Of a DNA stretch of 34,008 bases, positions 25,609 to 33,842 are shown one piece after another (the stretch's first letter is position 1; each line of letters begins with the position of its first letter). The DNA is taken from NCBI GenBank assembly GCA_947169745.1, contig CAMVQZ010000015.1, forward strand, positions 1 to 34,008, in the 5' to 3' direction. The stretch is from an uncultured Clostridia bacterium. Its GTDB lineage: Bacteria > Bacillota > Clostridia > Oscillospirales > Acutalibacteraceae. Position numbers and translations under genes: made by a program. The notes beneath the pieces were generated by a model, which had not been told where the DNA came from, did no database searches, and saw nothing but the letters and a program-made list of their open reading frames with translations.

Positions 25609-26966
25609 GATTTCTTCTTACCTCCGTACAATCTCTTATTTCTCAGGAATTTAAGTCCGGAGATAGAACGCAGCATAAGTCTTGATGCTGCAACACCCAT
25701 GATGAAGTTAGCAATAACACCAACGAGAAGTGTATATCCGAAGGCGTAGATAAGTCCGGTTGTAGATACTCCGAAGAGTGATGACAGTACGTTTGCCGGA
25801 CCGAATACAAGGATAAGGATAATTGCCACGATGATAATTGTTATATTACCGTCGATGATAGCAGAAAGGCTTCCCTTGGTACCATTTGCGATACATCCGT
25901 CCAGTGTCTTTCCTGTCCACAATTCATCCTTGATTCTTTCTGCGGTGATGATGTTTGCGTCAACACCCATACCGATGGAAAGTATCATACCGGCTATACC
26001 GGGTATGGTCATTGTAAAGCTGGGGAATACGGTGAAGTATCCGGAGACTGCCATTATGGAAACAGAAAGCTGACCCAGAAGGGCAATGAATGCTACAAAT
26101 CCGGGAACTCTGTACATTATGCACATGAAAAGGAATATGAAGCAGAGAGCTGCGATAGATGCGATAGCCATAGCCTTGAGCGCATAGGTACCCAGTGACG
26201 GGCTGATTGTGCCGTAGCTTTCAACGGTAAGGCCGAAGGGGAGCGCACCGGCATTGATCTTGTTTGCAAGATCTGTAGCCTGCTCTGCTGTAAACGGATT
26301 AGAACTTGAATTGATGACACAGCTGCCTGAGTCGATGACTTCGTTGACTGTAGGAGCTGAGATACATGTATCATCCATCCAGATGGAGATCTGATTGCCT
26401 ACATTGTTTTTTGTAGCTTCAGCAAATTTTGTTTTGCCTTCGTTTGTGAAGTTAAGCTCGACTACATACTGAGCGGGGTCGGTGCCGTGAGCCTGCTGAT
26501 ATCTTGCAGCGGCGCTCTGGACATCGCTTCCGGTAAGGATAGGCTCTCCTGTCTGCTGTGTGCCGACATAGAAGGTCATCTTGGCTGTTGCAGCCAGCTC
26601 GGTGATAGCCTCGCCGGGATCATAATTTTCCTCGTCCGATTTCCAGGGGAAACGGACTGTTATCCTGTCATTTGAAAAATCGGGATAAAGCTCATAGTCG
26701 GTGACGTTCTGGTTTACAAGACGTATGTCAAGGATAGATTTAACAGAATTCATCTGATCCTCGGTAGCGTCAACGCCCTTTTCGGGTGTAAATACTGCCT
26801 CAACGCCGCCTTTGATGTCGATGCCCCATCGTATATCCTGTATACCCTTAATGTGGGTTATTGTAAGATCACCATTCTCACTGTAGATACCGAAAACGGA
26901 GGTATATGTGAGAAAAAGTATGAGGATAAATACGATAAAGAACACCGGTTTGCCAATACGTTTCAT
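25605..26966 (-). CDS. secD: Protein translocase subunit SecD
   Basis: 453 residues. It is the partner of SecF. It has an N-terminal membrane helix (about 7-27), the GIDIKGG motif (48-54), a P1 extracytoplasmic domain in two parts (about 55-265), and C-terminal helices with the ion-path block GMGVDANIITAERIKDE. The start follows GGAGG by 7 nt. It is translationally coupled to secF. It is somewhat compact compared with E. coli SecD (615 residues), which is normal for Firmicutes. Confidence 0.96.
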   Translation of the reverse strand: MKRIGKPVFFIVFILILFLTYTSVFGIYSENGDLTITHIKGIQDIRWGIDIKGGVEAVFTPEKGVDATEDQMNSVKSILDIRLVNQNVTDYELYPDFSNDRITVRFPWKSDEENYDPGEAITELAATAKMTFYVGTQQTGEPILTGSDVQSAAARYQQAHGTDPAQYVVELNFTNEGKTKFAEATKNNVGNQISIWMDDTCISAPTVNEVIDSGSCVINSSSNPFTAEQATDLANKINAGALPFGLTVESYGTISPSLGTYALKAMAIASIAALCFIFLFMCIMYRVPGFVAFIALLGQLSVSIMAVSGYFTVFPSFTMTIPGIAGMILSIGMGVDANIITAERIKDELWTGKTLDGCIANGTKGSLSAIIDGNITIIIVAIILILVFGPANVLSSLFGVSTTGLIYAFGYTLLVGVIANFIMGVAASRLMLRSISGLKFLRNKRLYGGKKKS

Positions 26967-27094
26967 ACGGTATCCTCCAAAGTATAATTTCTGTGTCTGT
27001 CATAATGGGCTACTGCCTCATCATATGACAAAACATATCAATGATAATTATATAATTTCCGTCAAAAAAAGTCAATTATTTTTTGCTCTTCACT

Positions 27095-27131
27095 GAAAAA
27101 ATAATCCCGGAGCACTGACTGTTCTCCGGGA
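27095..27131 (-). terminator. Intrinsic terminator of the aminotransferase gene
   Basis: On the minus strand TCCCGGAG (27131-27124) pairs with CTCCGGGA (27112-27105), 11-nt loop, followed by an A/T run with a stretch of T (27104-27095). It is 70 nt past the stop codon. Confidence 0.85.
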
Positions 27132-27203
27132 GAAGGCTGATTCTGCCTTATAAATATTTCAGGAACCACTGAATAATTCACGCCCTATGGCTGAGTACTT
27201 CCT

Positions 27204-28472
27204 TTATTTTCCGGCTTTTTCTGCTGATGCAAGACGAACGCATACGCAGAATACCTCAAGAGCCTTTTCAAGCTCGTCAAGGGGCGGATATGTGGGTGCA
27301 AGACGGATGTTGCTGTCCTCAGGATCCCTGCCGTAGGGGAAGGTGGCGCCGGCGCCGGTGAGAATAACTCCGGCTTCCTTGCAGAGCTGAACGACTCTCT
27401 TTGCACATCCGGGCATAACGTCCACGCTGACGAAATAGCCGCCGTTGGGCTTTGTCCACTCTGCAACTCCTGTAAGCTCCTTGGAAAGTACTCTTTCTAC
27501 CATCTCAAATCTGGGCTCCAGAACAGCTCTGTGCTTCTGCATATGAGCGAGAACACCGTCCAGATCCTTGAAATACGCCACGTGTCTGAGCATATTCAGC
27601 TTGTCAAAGCCGATAGTCTGGAAGGTATAGCGCTGCTTGAGTATGTCAAGATTATTCCTGCTGGCTGCGAGTGCTGCAACGCCGGAGCCAGGGAAGGTCA
27701 TTTTGGAGGTGGAGCAGAATTCTATCACCATATCCTCCTTGCCGTTCTTTTCAAGCTCTGTAAAGATATTGAGAAGCTTATCCGGTGTGCCGTTGATATC
27801 GTGGATAACATAGGCATTGTCCCACATGATGCGGAAATCCTTTGCTGCAGGCTCAAGAGCGGCAAAGCGTCTTACTGTCTCATCTGAGCAGGTGATACCC
27901 TGGGGATTTGAATATTTAGGCACGCACCAGATACCCTTGATGGTGGGGTCGCTGCTTACCAGTTTTTCTACTACGTCCATATCCGGTCCGTTTTCGGTCA
28001 TGGGTACAGTTATCATCTCTATGCCGAAGTATTCTGTTACTCCGAAGTGTCTGTCATAGCCCGGTGCGGGACAAAGGAATCTGATCTTTCCCTGCTGATT
28101 CCAAGGCTTGTCGCCGCTTCCTCTTTCCATAAAGCAGGCAATAGTGTCGAACATCATATTAAGGCTGGAATTTCCGCCTACAAAAATATTTTCGGGGGAT
28201 ACCTCAAGGATATCTGCGAAGAGCTTCTTGATCTCTGCAAAGCCGCAGAGGTTGCCGTAATTGCGAACATCGGGGCAGTCCTGGGAGCTGAAGTCGGAAT
28301 CCGGTGTGATGACTTTCAGCATATCGTTTGAGAGGGAGATCTGTTCTGAGCCCGGCTTTCCTCTTGCCATATTGAGCTTGAGTCCGAGAGCCCTGAGATC
28401 CTCATATTCCTTGCAAAGAGCTTCATATTCGCCTGAAAGTTTTTCTTTGATTTCCTTAGAAAAATCAATCAT
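27204..28472 (-). CDS. PLP-dependent aspartate aminotransferase (subgroup Ic-like)
   Basis: 422 residues. It is predicted to interconvert aspartate plus 2-oxoglutarate with oxaloacetate plus glutamate, in the cytoplasm. It belongs to the fold I aminotransferase branch formerly grouped with the MocR aminotransferase domain and shown in Corynebacterium to be aspartate aminotransferase. PLP contacts are visible: NPQGIT (189-194), WDNAYVIHD (Asp218, Tyr221), and the Schiff-base lysine Lys257 in CSTSKMTFPGSG. NIRLAPTYPP near the C-terminus carries the carboxylate-binding arginine. AGGAGG lies 9 nt before the start. It is a single-gene unit with its own promoter and terminator. Alanine or other specificity cannot be ruled out. 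Confidence 0.88.
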   Translation of the reverse strand: MIDFSKEIKEKLSGEYEALCKEYEDLRALGLKLNMARGKPGSEQISLSNDMLKVITPDSDFSSQDCPDVRNYGNLCGFAEIKKLFADILEVSPENIFVGGNSSLNMMFDTIACFMERGSGDKPWNQQGKIRFLCPAPGYDRHFGVTEYFGIEMITVPMTENGPDMDVVEKLVSSDPTIKGIWCVPKYSNPQGITCSDETVRRFAALEPAAKDFRIMWDNAYVIHDINGTPDKLLNIFTELEKNGKEDMVIEFCSTSKMTFPGSGVAALAASRNNLDILKQRYTFQTIGFDKLNMLRHVAYFKDLDGVLAHMQKHRAVLEPRFEMVERVLSKELTGVAEWTKPNGGYFVSVDVMPGCAKRVVQLCKEAGVILTGAGATFPYGRDPEDSNIRLAPTYPPLDELEKALEVFCVCVRLASAEKAGK

Positions 28473-28506
28473 TCCTTTTTTCCTCCTAAAATATTGTTAT
28501 AAAATT

Positions 28507-28536
28507 ATTATATGGCCATATTTCAGAATATGACAA
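28507..28536 (-). promoter_or_regulatory. Promoter of the aminotransferase gene
   Basis: On the minus strand TTGTCA (28536-28531), an 18-bp spacer and TATAAT (28512-28507), ending 34 nt before the start codon. Confidence 0.7.
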
Positions 28537-28628
28537 AATACCTTACATATTCTAATATAAAACATCGAAAAATGCAAGATTTATTTTGATTTCCTGCAAA
28601 ATCTTTGTTTTATACAAATAATGATGAT

Positions 28629-28660
28629 TTGTCAGTCTTATTTTGTAGTATATCTATAAT
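28629..28660 (+). promoter_or_regulatory. Possible promoter for the small lipoprotein gene
   Basis: TATAAT at 28655-28660 with TTGTCA at 28629-28634; the 20-bp spacer is longer than ideal. It would give a leader of about 190 nt before the lipoprotein start. The rest of the 28473-28857 gap holds the aminotransferase promoter and a doubtful short ORF; no known riboswitch was seen. Confidence 0.35.
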
Positions 28661-28682
28661 CCTTCGGGAGGGTCTCTGTCTC

Positions 28683-28853
28683 ATGGGCGGCCGGCGGAAT
28701 ATTCCTGACATTTCAGATGTATTTTTCCGGTGGGTTATGCCCCGGACGATGCCCGATGAAAGGAGCCAGGTATCTCAAAGGGCTGTCATAACCTGGTATT
28801 CTGGCCGATATATTTTACTGAAGCAGCTTTCTTTATATGAGCCGGGAGGATGA
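28683..28853 (+). CDS. Possible short ORF in the lipoprotein leader
   Basis: 56 codons from ATG 28683, with GGGAGGG about 10 nt upstream. The stop codon (28851-28853) overlaps the ribosome-site region of the next gene and lies 4 nt before its start, an arrangement typical of translational coupling. The predicted peptide is basic, not membrane-like, and matches nothing I know. It may equally be untranslated leader RNA. Confidence 0.25.
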   Translation: MGGRRNIPDISDVFFRWVMPRTMPDERSQVSQRAVITWYSGRYILLKQLSLYEPGG

Positions 28854-28857
28854 GGTC

Positions 28858-29235
28858 TTGAGAATCATTTGGAAAAACCTTACTATTATATTACTTTTTG
28901 CATTGCTTTTATTGTCCGGCTGCAGCAGTCCTTCTCCTCCTGAAACACCGGCAGAGGAGCTGGTGCGTCACGCCTGGGAGCTGAGGGTCGGAGGAGAAAG
29001 GACAGCTCAGCTGGTATTCGGAGAAGAGGAGCTGAGCCTTACGGGGAAAGCAGGGGGAGAGAGTATAAGCGTCAGGGGCAGGTATTATTTGGATGACAAA
29101 AAAATATCCGTTGTTACCGGGGATATGGGAGTTGTTGTTTTCGGGTATGTGCTGGAGGGGGATTCGCTGATATTATCCATGGAGGATCTTTCTCTCAGGC
29201 TGGAAAAGACGGAGAACGATATATGTAAAGCGTGA
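28858..29235 (+). CDS. Small lipoprotein of unknown function, TTG start
   Basis: 125 residues. The N-terminus is a lipoprotein signal (MRIIWKNLTIILLFALLLLS then GC) with Cys22 as the lipidated residue. The mature part of about 100 residues is rich in beta-strand-like alternation (ISVRGRYYLDDKKISVVTG) and resembles small surface lipoproteins that fold as a barrel, but the family is not recognised. I chose TTG 28858 because GGAGG (28845-28849) is 8 nt upstream and the product starts with a textbook signal peptide; the upstream ATG 28837 has no ribosome site and would add seven acidic residues before it. It precedes the pullulanase gene by 198 nt. Confidence 0.6.
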   Translation: MRIIWKNLTIILLFALLLLSGCSSPSPPETPAEELVRHAWELRVGGERTAQLVFGEEELSLTGKAGGESISVRGRYYLDDKKISVVTGDMGVVVFGYVLEGDSLILSMEDLSLRLEKTENDICKA

Positions 29236-29261
29236 TCGCTTTACGCAGGCTCCTGTCTTTT
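29225..29261 (+). terminator. Possible terminator of the lipoprotein gene
   Basis: A perfect 8-bp stem GTAAAGCG/CGCTTTAC (29225-29232, 29237-29244) with loop TGAT, the loop containing the stop codon, is followed after a gap by TCTTTTGTTGT. The T run is displaced, so termination may be partial; the palindrome could also be an operator for the downstream gene. Confidence 0.45.
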
Positions 29262-29352
29262 GTTGTGCAAATGGTTATAAATGACGATTCAAAATTTGTA
29301 AAAGACCACGAGAACAAAAAGTAAAAAATCTGTTTATTTAATATTAAAAAAA

Positions 29353-29361
29353 TGTTATAAT
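29353..29361 (+). promoter_or_regulatory. Extended -10 promoter of the pullulanase gene
   Basis: TGTTATAAT: TG (29353-29354), one base, then TATAAT (29356-29361). The -35 is weak (TTTATT at 29333-29338, 17-bp spacer) in an A-rich region. Transcription would start near 29368. Confidence 0.65.
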
Positions 29362-29370
29362 TAGATAGTA

Positions 29371-29411
29371 TTTCGACTTGTCCCTTTTGCGGATAAATCC
29401 AAAAGTCGAAA
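29371..29411 (+). other. Stem-loop in the pullulanase 5' leader
   Basis: TTTCGACTT (29371-29379) pairs with AAGTCGAAA (29403-29411), a 9-bp stem with a 23-nt loop. It starts almost at the predicted transcription start and ends 8 nt before the SD AAAGGAG. It may stabilise the message 5' end; an operator role is also possible. Confidence 0.55.
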
Positions 29412-29433
29412 AATAAGCAAAGGAGAATACACT

Positions 29434-32400
29434 ATGAAGGCAAAGAAACTTTCTAAGCGCATCATAGCGTCTGTTCTTTCCCTTATGCTGGTGATCGGCT
29501 GCTTCGTGATACCTGCAACTTTTGTCGGAGCTGCGGGCGGAGTCAAGGTCGTTTTCCATTATCTCCGCGATGACGGGGATTACACAGACTGGGGTCTGTG
29601 GTCATGGGGCAAGTCAGGCGGAAAGGTCTATGATGAAGAAGGCGCTGAAAGATCTGACTTTTACTTCACTGACAATGGTGACGCCAAGGGCGCAACTACC
29701 ACTGTTATGTCTGAAGGCGTGTCAGAGCTGGGCTTTATTGTAAGACTGGGCAACTGGAAGGCAAAGGATCCCGACGGTGACCGTTATCTCGATATCAGCT
29801 CAGTAGTATCCGGTACAGTACACGTATACTGCAAGACCGGCGAATCTGATTATGAGACAGATTTTTCAGAGGCTGTTACAGGTCTTAAATTAAGAACTGC
29901 TTCTGCAACAAACAAAACTACAGTTGAGTTCACTCTTACCAAGGAGCCGGATGAGGGCGACGAGGTAAAGGCAGCTGATTTCACCATCAAGTCCGCTGGC
30001 GGACATGAGGTGCCGGTCGCTTCCTGCACACTCAGCGGAGTGGACGGAACACTCACACTCGGTGAAGAGATCGATTATTCCAAGGATTATACAATTGATT
30101 TCAGAGGAACTGCTATGGATCTTCCTACCCCTGATTATTTCTCATCAGAGGAGTTTGAGGAGGCTTACACCTATAACGGAAACGATCTTGGTGTTACTAT
30201 CACAGATTCAGGCGAATCCAATTTCCGCGTATGGGCTCCTACAGCTGAGAAGGTAGAGCTTAACATCTACGCAGCTGGTAACGGCGGCACAGCAGAACAG
30301 GTTATCCTGATGGATAAGGCTGAAAAGGGTACATGGGTAGCTGCCGGCGGTAAGGGCCTTGTTGGCAAATACTACACATATACAGCTTATTTTGAAGGCA
30401 AGACAAACAAGGATATCGTTGACCCCTATGCAAGATCAGTGGGAGTTAACGGAAAGAGAGCTATGATTCTCGATCTCGACTCTACAGATCCTGAGGGTTG
30501 GGACAGCGATAAGAGACACACCTACAAGAATGCCACAGATATGTCTATCTATGAGCTCCATGTACGTGACTTCTCAACAGATCCCGACAGCGGCATCAAG
30601 AATGTCGGCAAGTATATTGCCTTTACAGAGACAGGCACAAAGACATCCGAAGGCGTTGCAACTGGTATCGATCATCTTAAGGAACTGGGAATCACATCAG
30701 TACATATCCTTCCTTCATATGATTACGGTTCAGTTGATGAAACAAAGCTTGACAAGCCTCAGTTCAACTGGGGTTATGACCCGGTAAACTATAATGCACC
30801 CGAAGGCTCCTACTCAACAGATCCCTATAACGGTGAAGTAAGAGTCAACGAGTACAAGAAGATGGTAAAGGCTCTCCATGACGCTGGTATCGGTGTTATC
30901 ATGGATGTTGTTTACAACCATACCTACAACACAAATTACTGCTTCAATCAGCTCGTTCCCGGCTACTTCTACAGACCCGGCCAGAACACCTCCGGCTGCG
31001 GCAACGATGTAGCTTCCGAGCGTTCAATGGTAAGAAAATTCATCGTAGACTCAGTTAAATACTGGGCAGATGAGTATCACCTTGACGGTTTCCGTTTCGA
31101 CCTTATGGGTATTCTTGATGTTGACACAATGAACGGCTGCCGTTCAGCTGTTGACGAGCTTGACAAGAACATCTTTATCTACGGCGAAGGCTGGGATATG
31201 GGTTCACAGCCCACAAAGAAAGTCGATATGGCCAACTTCCACAACACAGCAAAGACACCCGGTATCGCATACTTCAGCGACACAATCCGTGACGCTATCA
31301 GAGGTAATGTATTTACCGACACAGATAAGGGTTATGTAGGCGGCGGCGAGACTGCTGCTAACCTCAAGGTAGGTATCACCTACACAAACAAGTGGGCAAA
31401 TTCACCTGTTGAGATTATCAACTATGATTCCTGCCACGATAACCACACTATCTGGGACAGGATCGCAACCACAAATCCTGAAAACACAGAAGAAGAAAGA
31501 ATAGCTATGAATAAGATGGCCGCAGCTATCGTATTCACATCACAGGGCGTTCCCTTTATGATGAGCGGTGAGGAATTCCTCAGAACAAAGGTTAAGGAAG
31601 ACGGTACCTTTGATCACAACAGCTATGCTTCACCTGATTCAGTAAACCTCCTTGACTATTCAAGGATCAGCGATTATTCAGATTTCTACAATTACTATAA
31701 GGGTCTTATGCAGCTCAGAAAGAAGTATTCACAGTTCAGAATGTCTTCTGCTGAGGAAGTAGACTCAAGCATAAATTATTTCAAGAACAACAAGGGCGCA
31801 TTTGCGTATGAGATCACAAGACCTGATTCGGACACAATTGTTATCCTCAACCCCAAGACTGCTGAATGGACAGTAGATATTCCTGAGGGCGAGTGGGATG
31901 TTCTTGTTAACGCTGAAAAGGCAGGCACAGACGTTATCGAGACTATCGACAGCGGTTCTGTTACAGTTTCCGCTCTCTCTGCAACTGTACTTGTAAAAAA
32001 GCAGGCAGAGCAGGTCAAGCCCTTCGAGACACTGGGCGTTATCGGCGGCTTTAACAGCTGGTCAGAGGATATCGCGCAGATGACAGACGAGGACGGCGAC
32101 GGCGTATATGAAGCAACTATCGAAGGCGTAGAGCCCGGCGATTATGAATTCAAGGTCCGCGCAGACGGCGCTTGGGATTACAGCTGGGGCGCTTATGAGT
32201 CAGAATATGACAGAACTCAGAACAGCCAGATCAACTGCTCTGTAACTCTCAAGGAGGGCGACAAGCTGAAGGTCAGACTGGATACCACAAAGGTTGCTGA
32301 TGAGGCTAAGGCAAATACTGATTCTGCAGTAAATGATGACGACTTCAACTTCCTTGAGGACGGCTTCGATTTCTGGCCTGTTACCTTTGAGGTAGAGGAA

Positions 32401-33636
32401 GGCAAGAAGGAGCAGGTCAAGCCCTTCGAGACACTGGGCGTTATCGGCAGCTTCAATGGCTGGACAGAGGACTTTGCTCAGATGACAGATGAAGACGGCG
32501 ACGGCGTATATGAGGCAACTCTCTACGGTCTGGAGCCCGGCGAATATGAATTCAAGGTCCGCGCAGACGGCAAGTGGGATTACAGCTGGGGTTCTTATGA
32601 GAAGGACTATGACAGGACCCAGAACAGCCAGGTAAACCTTGTAAGAGTTCTTAACGAGGGTGAAACACTCACAGTCAAGCTGGATACGACCAGTGTGGAT
32701 CCTGATGCAAAGGACAATGCTGATTCTTATGTAAATGATCCTTCATTTGATTTCAATGAAGAAGGTTATCAGTTCTGGTGGGTATCGACCGTTACTGCTT
32801 CCGCTCCTGTACAGTTTATTCCCTTCGAGACACTTGGTGTTATCGGCAGCTTTAACGGCTGGACAGAGGATATCGCACAGCTGACAGACGAGGACGGCGA
32901 TGGTATCTACGAGGCAACTATCGAAGGCGTAGAGCCCGGCGATTATGAATTCAAGGTTCGTGCAGACGGCAAGTGGGATTTCAGCTGGGGCGCATATGAG
33001 AATGAGTACGACAGGACTCAGAACAGCCAGATCAACTGTACTGTAACAGTCGGCGAGGGCGAAACTCTTGTAGTCAAGCTGGATACCACAAAGGTTTCCG
33101 ACGCTGCAGCAGAAAACGCTGATTCCGGCGTAAACGCTCCCGGCTTTTCCTTCAACCTTGACGGCTATGAGTACTGGCCTGTTGATATTACTCTGATCGT
33201 AGAGGAAAGTTCAGACGAGAGCTCAGAGGAAAGCTCAGACGAGAGCTCAGATGAAAGCTCAGATGAAAGCTCAGACGAGAGCTCAGATGAAAGCTCAGAC
33301 GAGAGCTCAGATGAGAGCTCCGATGAAAGCTCAGTTGAAAGCTCCGACGAAAGCGTAACTTCTGATGATGAGAGCGTTGTTTCTGACGACAGCGTAGCTT
33401 CCGACGACAGCGAGGTTTCTGAGATCTCAGAGGAATCAACAGAGGACGAGAGCTCAGAGGAAGTCGTTGACAGCCAGCCTGTTGACGAGGGCAGTGATGA
33501 TGACGGCGATGTAGTTGTCGATGACGATACAGTCAAGACAGGCAACACAGCAGTTGCATTTATGTTCGTAGCACTTGCAGCAGCTGCAGCATTCGTAGTA
33601 GTTATCACATACAGAAAGAGAAAGCTCCAGAAATAA
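29434..33636 (+). CDS. pulA: Cell-surface type I pullulanase, multimodular
   Basis: 1400 residues. It cleaves alpha-1,6 bonds of pullulan and branched starch outside the cell. Order: signal peptide (1 to about 34, cut after VGAA); CBM41-like starch-binding domain (about 37-145, with DYTDWGLWSWG); Ig-like domain (about 147-228); CBM48 (about 250-340, NFRVWAPTAEKVEL); GH13 catalytic domain (about 365-770) with the type I pullulanase motif FNWGYDP (444-450), region I DVVYNHT (491-497), nucleophile Asp556 in GFRFDLMG, acid/base Glu585 in YGEGWD, and Asp669 in CHDNHT; a C-terminal beta domain; three about 120-residue repeats (863-1250); a Ser/Asp/Glu linker (1257-1365); and a membrane helix (1372-1392) with a basic tail RKRKLQK. 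SD AAAGGAG supports ATG 29434. The C-terminus looks like a wall-sorting signal whose motif is VKTGN, lacking the usual proline. Confidence 0.95.
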   Translation: MKAKKLSKRIIASVLSLMLVIGCFVIPATFVGAAGGVKVVFHYLRDDGDYTDWGLWSWGKSGGKVYDEEGAERSDFYFTDNGDAKGATTTVMSEGVSELGFIVRLGNWKAKDPDGDRYLDISSVVSGTVHVYCKTGESDYETDFSEAVTGLKLRTASATNKTTVEFTLTKEPDEGDEVKAADFTIKSAGGHEVPVASCTLSGVDGTLTLGEEIDYSKDYTIDFRGTAMDLPTPDYFSSEEFEEAYTYNGNDLGVTITDSGESNFRVWAPTAEKVELNIYAAGNGGTAEQVILMDKAEKGTWVAAGGKGLVGKYYTYTAYFEGKTNKDIVDPYARSVGVNGKRAMILDLDSTDPEGWDSDKRHTYKNATDMSIYELHVRDFSTDPDSGIKNVGKYIAFTETGTKTSEGVATGIDHLKELGITSVHILPSYDYGSVDETKLDKPQFNWGYDPVNYNAPEGSYSTDPYNGEVRVNEYKKMVKALHDAGIGVIMDVVYNHTYNTNYCFNQLVPGYFYRPGQNTSGCGNDVASERSMVRKFIVDSVKYWADEYHLDGFRFDLMGILDVDTMNGCRSAVDELDKNIFIYGEGWDMGSQPTKKVDMANFHNTAKTPGIAYFSDTIRDAIRGNVFTDTDKGYVGGGETAANLKVGITYTNKWANSPVEIINYDSCHDNHTIWDRIATTNPENTEEERIAMNKMAAAIVFTSQGVPFMMSGEEFLRTKVKEDGTFDHNSYASPDSVNLLDYSRISDYSDFYNYYKGLMQLRKKYSQFRMSSAEEVDSSINYFKNNKGAFAYEITRPDSDTIVILNPKTAEWTVDIPEGEWDVLVNAEKAGTDVIETIDSGSVTVSALSATVLVKKQAEQVKPFETLGVIGGFNSWSEDIAQMTDEDGDGVYEATIEGVEPGDYEFKVRADGAWDYSWGAYESEYDRTQNSQINCSVTLKEGDKLKVRLDTTKVADEAKANTDSAVNDDDFNFLEDGFDFWPVTFEVEEGKKEQVKPFETLGVIGSFNGWTEDFAQMTDEDGDGVYEATLYGLEPGEYEFKVRADGKWDYSWGSYEKDYDRTQNSQVNLVRVLNEGETLTVKLDTTSVDPDAKDNADSYVNDPSFDFNEEGYQFWWVSTVTASAPVQFIPFETLGVIGSFNGWTEDIAQLTDEDGDGIYEATIEGVEPGDYEFKVRADGKWDFSWGAYENEYDRTQNSQINCTVTVGEGETLVVKLDTTKVSDAAAENADSGVNAPGFSFNLDGYEYWPVDITLIVEESSDESSEESSDESSDESSDESSDESSDESSDESSDESSDESSVESSDESVTSDDESVVSDDSVASDDSEVSEISEESTEDESSEEVVDSQPVDEGSDDDGDVVVDDDTVKTGNTAVAFMFVALAAAAAFVVVITYRKRKLQK
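32020..33183 (+). repeat. Three tandem X25-like modules in the pullulanase
   Basis: Residues about 863-982, 998-1115 and 1130-1250. Each begins PFETLGVIGSFNGWTED (or close), continues with T-DEDGDG-YEAT, EPG-YEFKVRADG-WD-SWG and YDRTQNSQ, and ends with an aromatic near FWPV/YWPV. The pattern resembles the X25-type beta-sandwich modules found beside CBM48 in pullulanases and SusE/F-like starch-binding domains; binding is inferred. Long identical DNA runs (for example the stretch encoding QVKPFETLGVIGG/S in copies 1 and 2) suggest fairly recent duplication. Confidence 0.85.
33202..33354 (+). repeat. 12-bp tandem repeat encoding Ser-Ser-Asp-Glu units
   Basis: About a dozen near-identical units of the type AGCTCAGAYGAR encode SSDE/ESSD in the acidic linker between the last module and the membrane anchor. 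Such short-period coding repeats change length by slippage without shifting frame, and the linker probably spans the cell wall. Confidence 0.9.
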
Positions 33637-33658
33637 TATAGATCATAAATGATCCATT

Positions 33659-33690
33659 CCCCGGTATCTGAAAAGGTACCGGGGTTTTCT
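33659..33690 (+). terminator. Intrinsic terminator of the pullulanase gene
   Basis: CCCCGGTAT (33659-33667) pairs with GTACCGGGG (33676-33684; last pair a G-T wobble), 8-nt loop, followed by TTTTCT. It is 22 nt past the stop codon. A second weak AT-rich stem AAGAGAA/TTCTCTT with CTTTTTTA follows at 33745-33769. Confidence 0.88.
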
Positions 33691-33796
33691 GATGGGAAAT
33701 TTAATCAAAATATCACATTGATATTCAGTTATTTTTTTGCATATAAGAGAAGATTTTCTCTTCTTTTTTATATGTGTATTTTTGGGTGTAAATATA

Positions 33797-33805
33797 TGAT
33801 ATAAT
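33797..33805 (+). promoter_or_regulatory. Extended -10 promoter of typA
   Basis: TGATATAAT: TG (33797-33798), one base, TATAAT (33800-33805); the -35 is poor. The start codon is 37 nt downstream. Confidence 0.6.
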
Positions 33806-33842
33806 CATTTCGGAAAATTTTCAGGATAAAGAGGGATTTTTG

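Noticed and set aside
28629-28857. Riboswitch in the leader of the small lipoprotein gene
   Set aside because: The leader can form short stems (for example CCAGGT/ACCTGG near 28768-28797) but I could not match conserved cores of TPP, SAM, purine, c-di-GMP, THF or fluoride classes.
33202-33354. CRISPR-like array
   Set aside because: The period is 12 bp, in frame, with no spacers; it is a coding low-complexity repeat.
33165-33608. 147-codon minus-strand ORF of Ser/Glu/Leu repeats
   Set aside because: It is the antisense shadow of the 12-bp SSDE repeat in the pullulanase linker.
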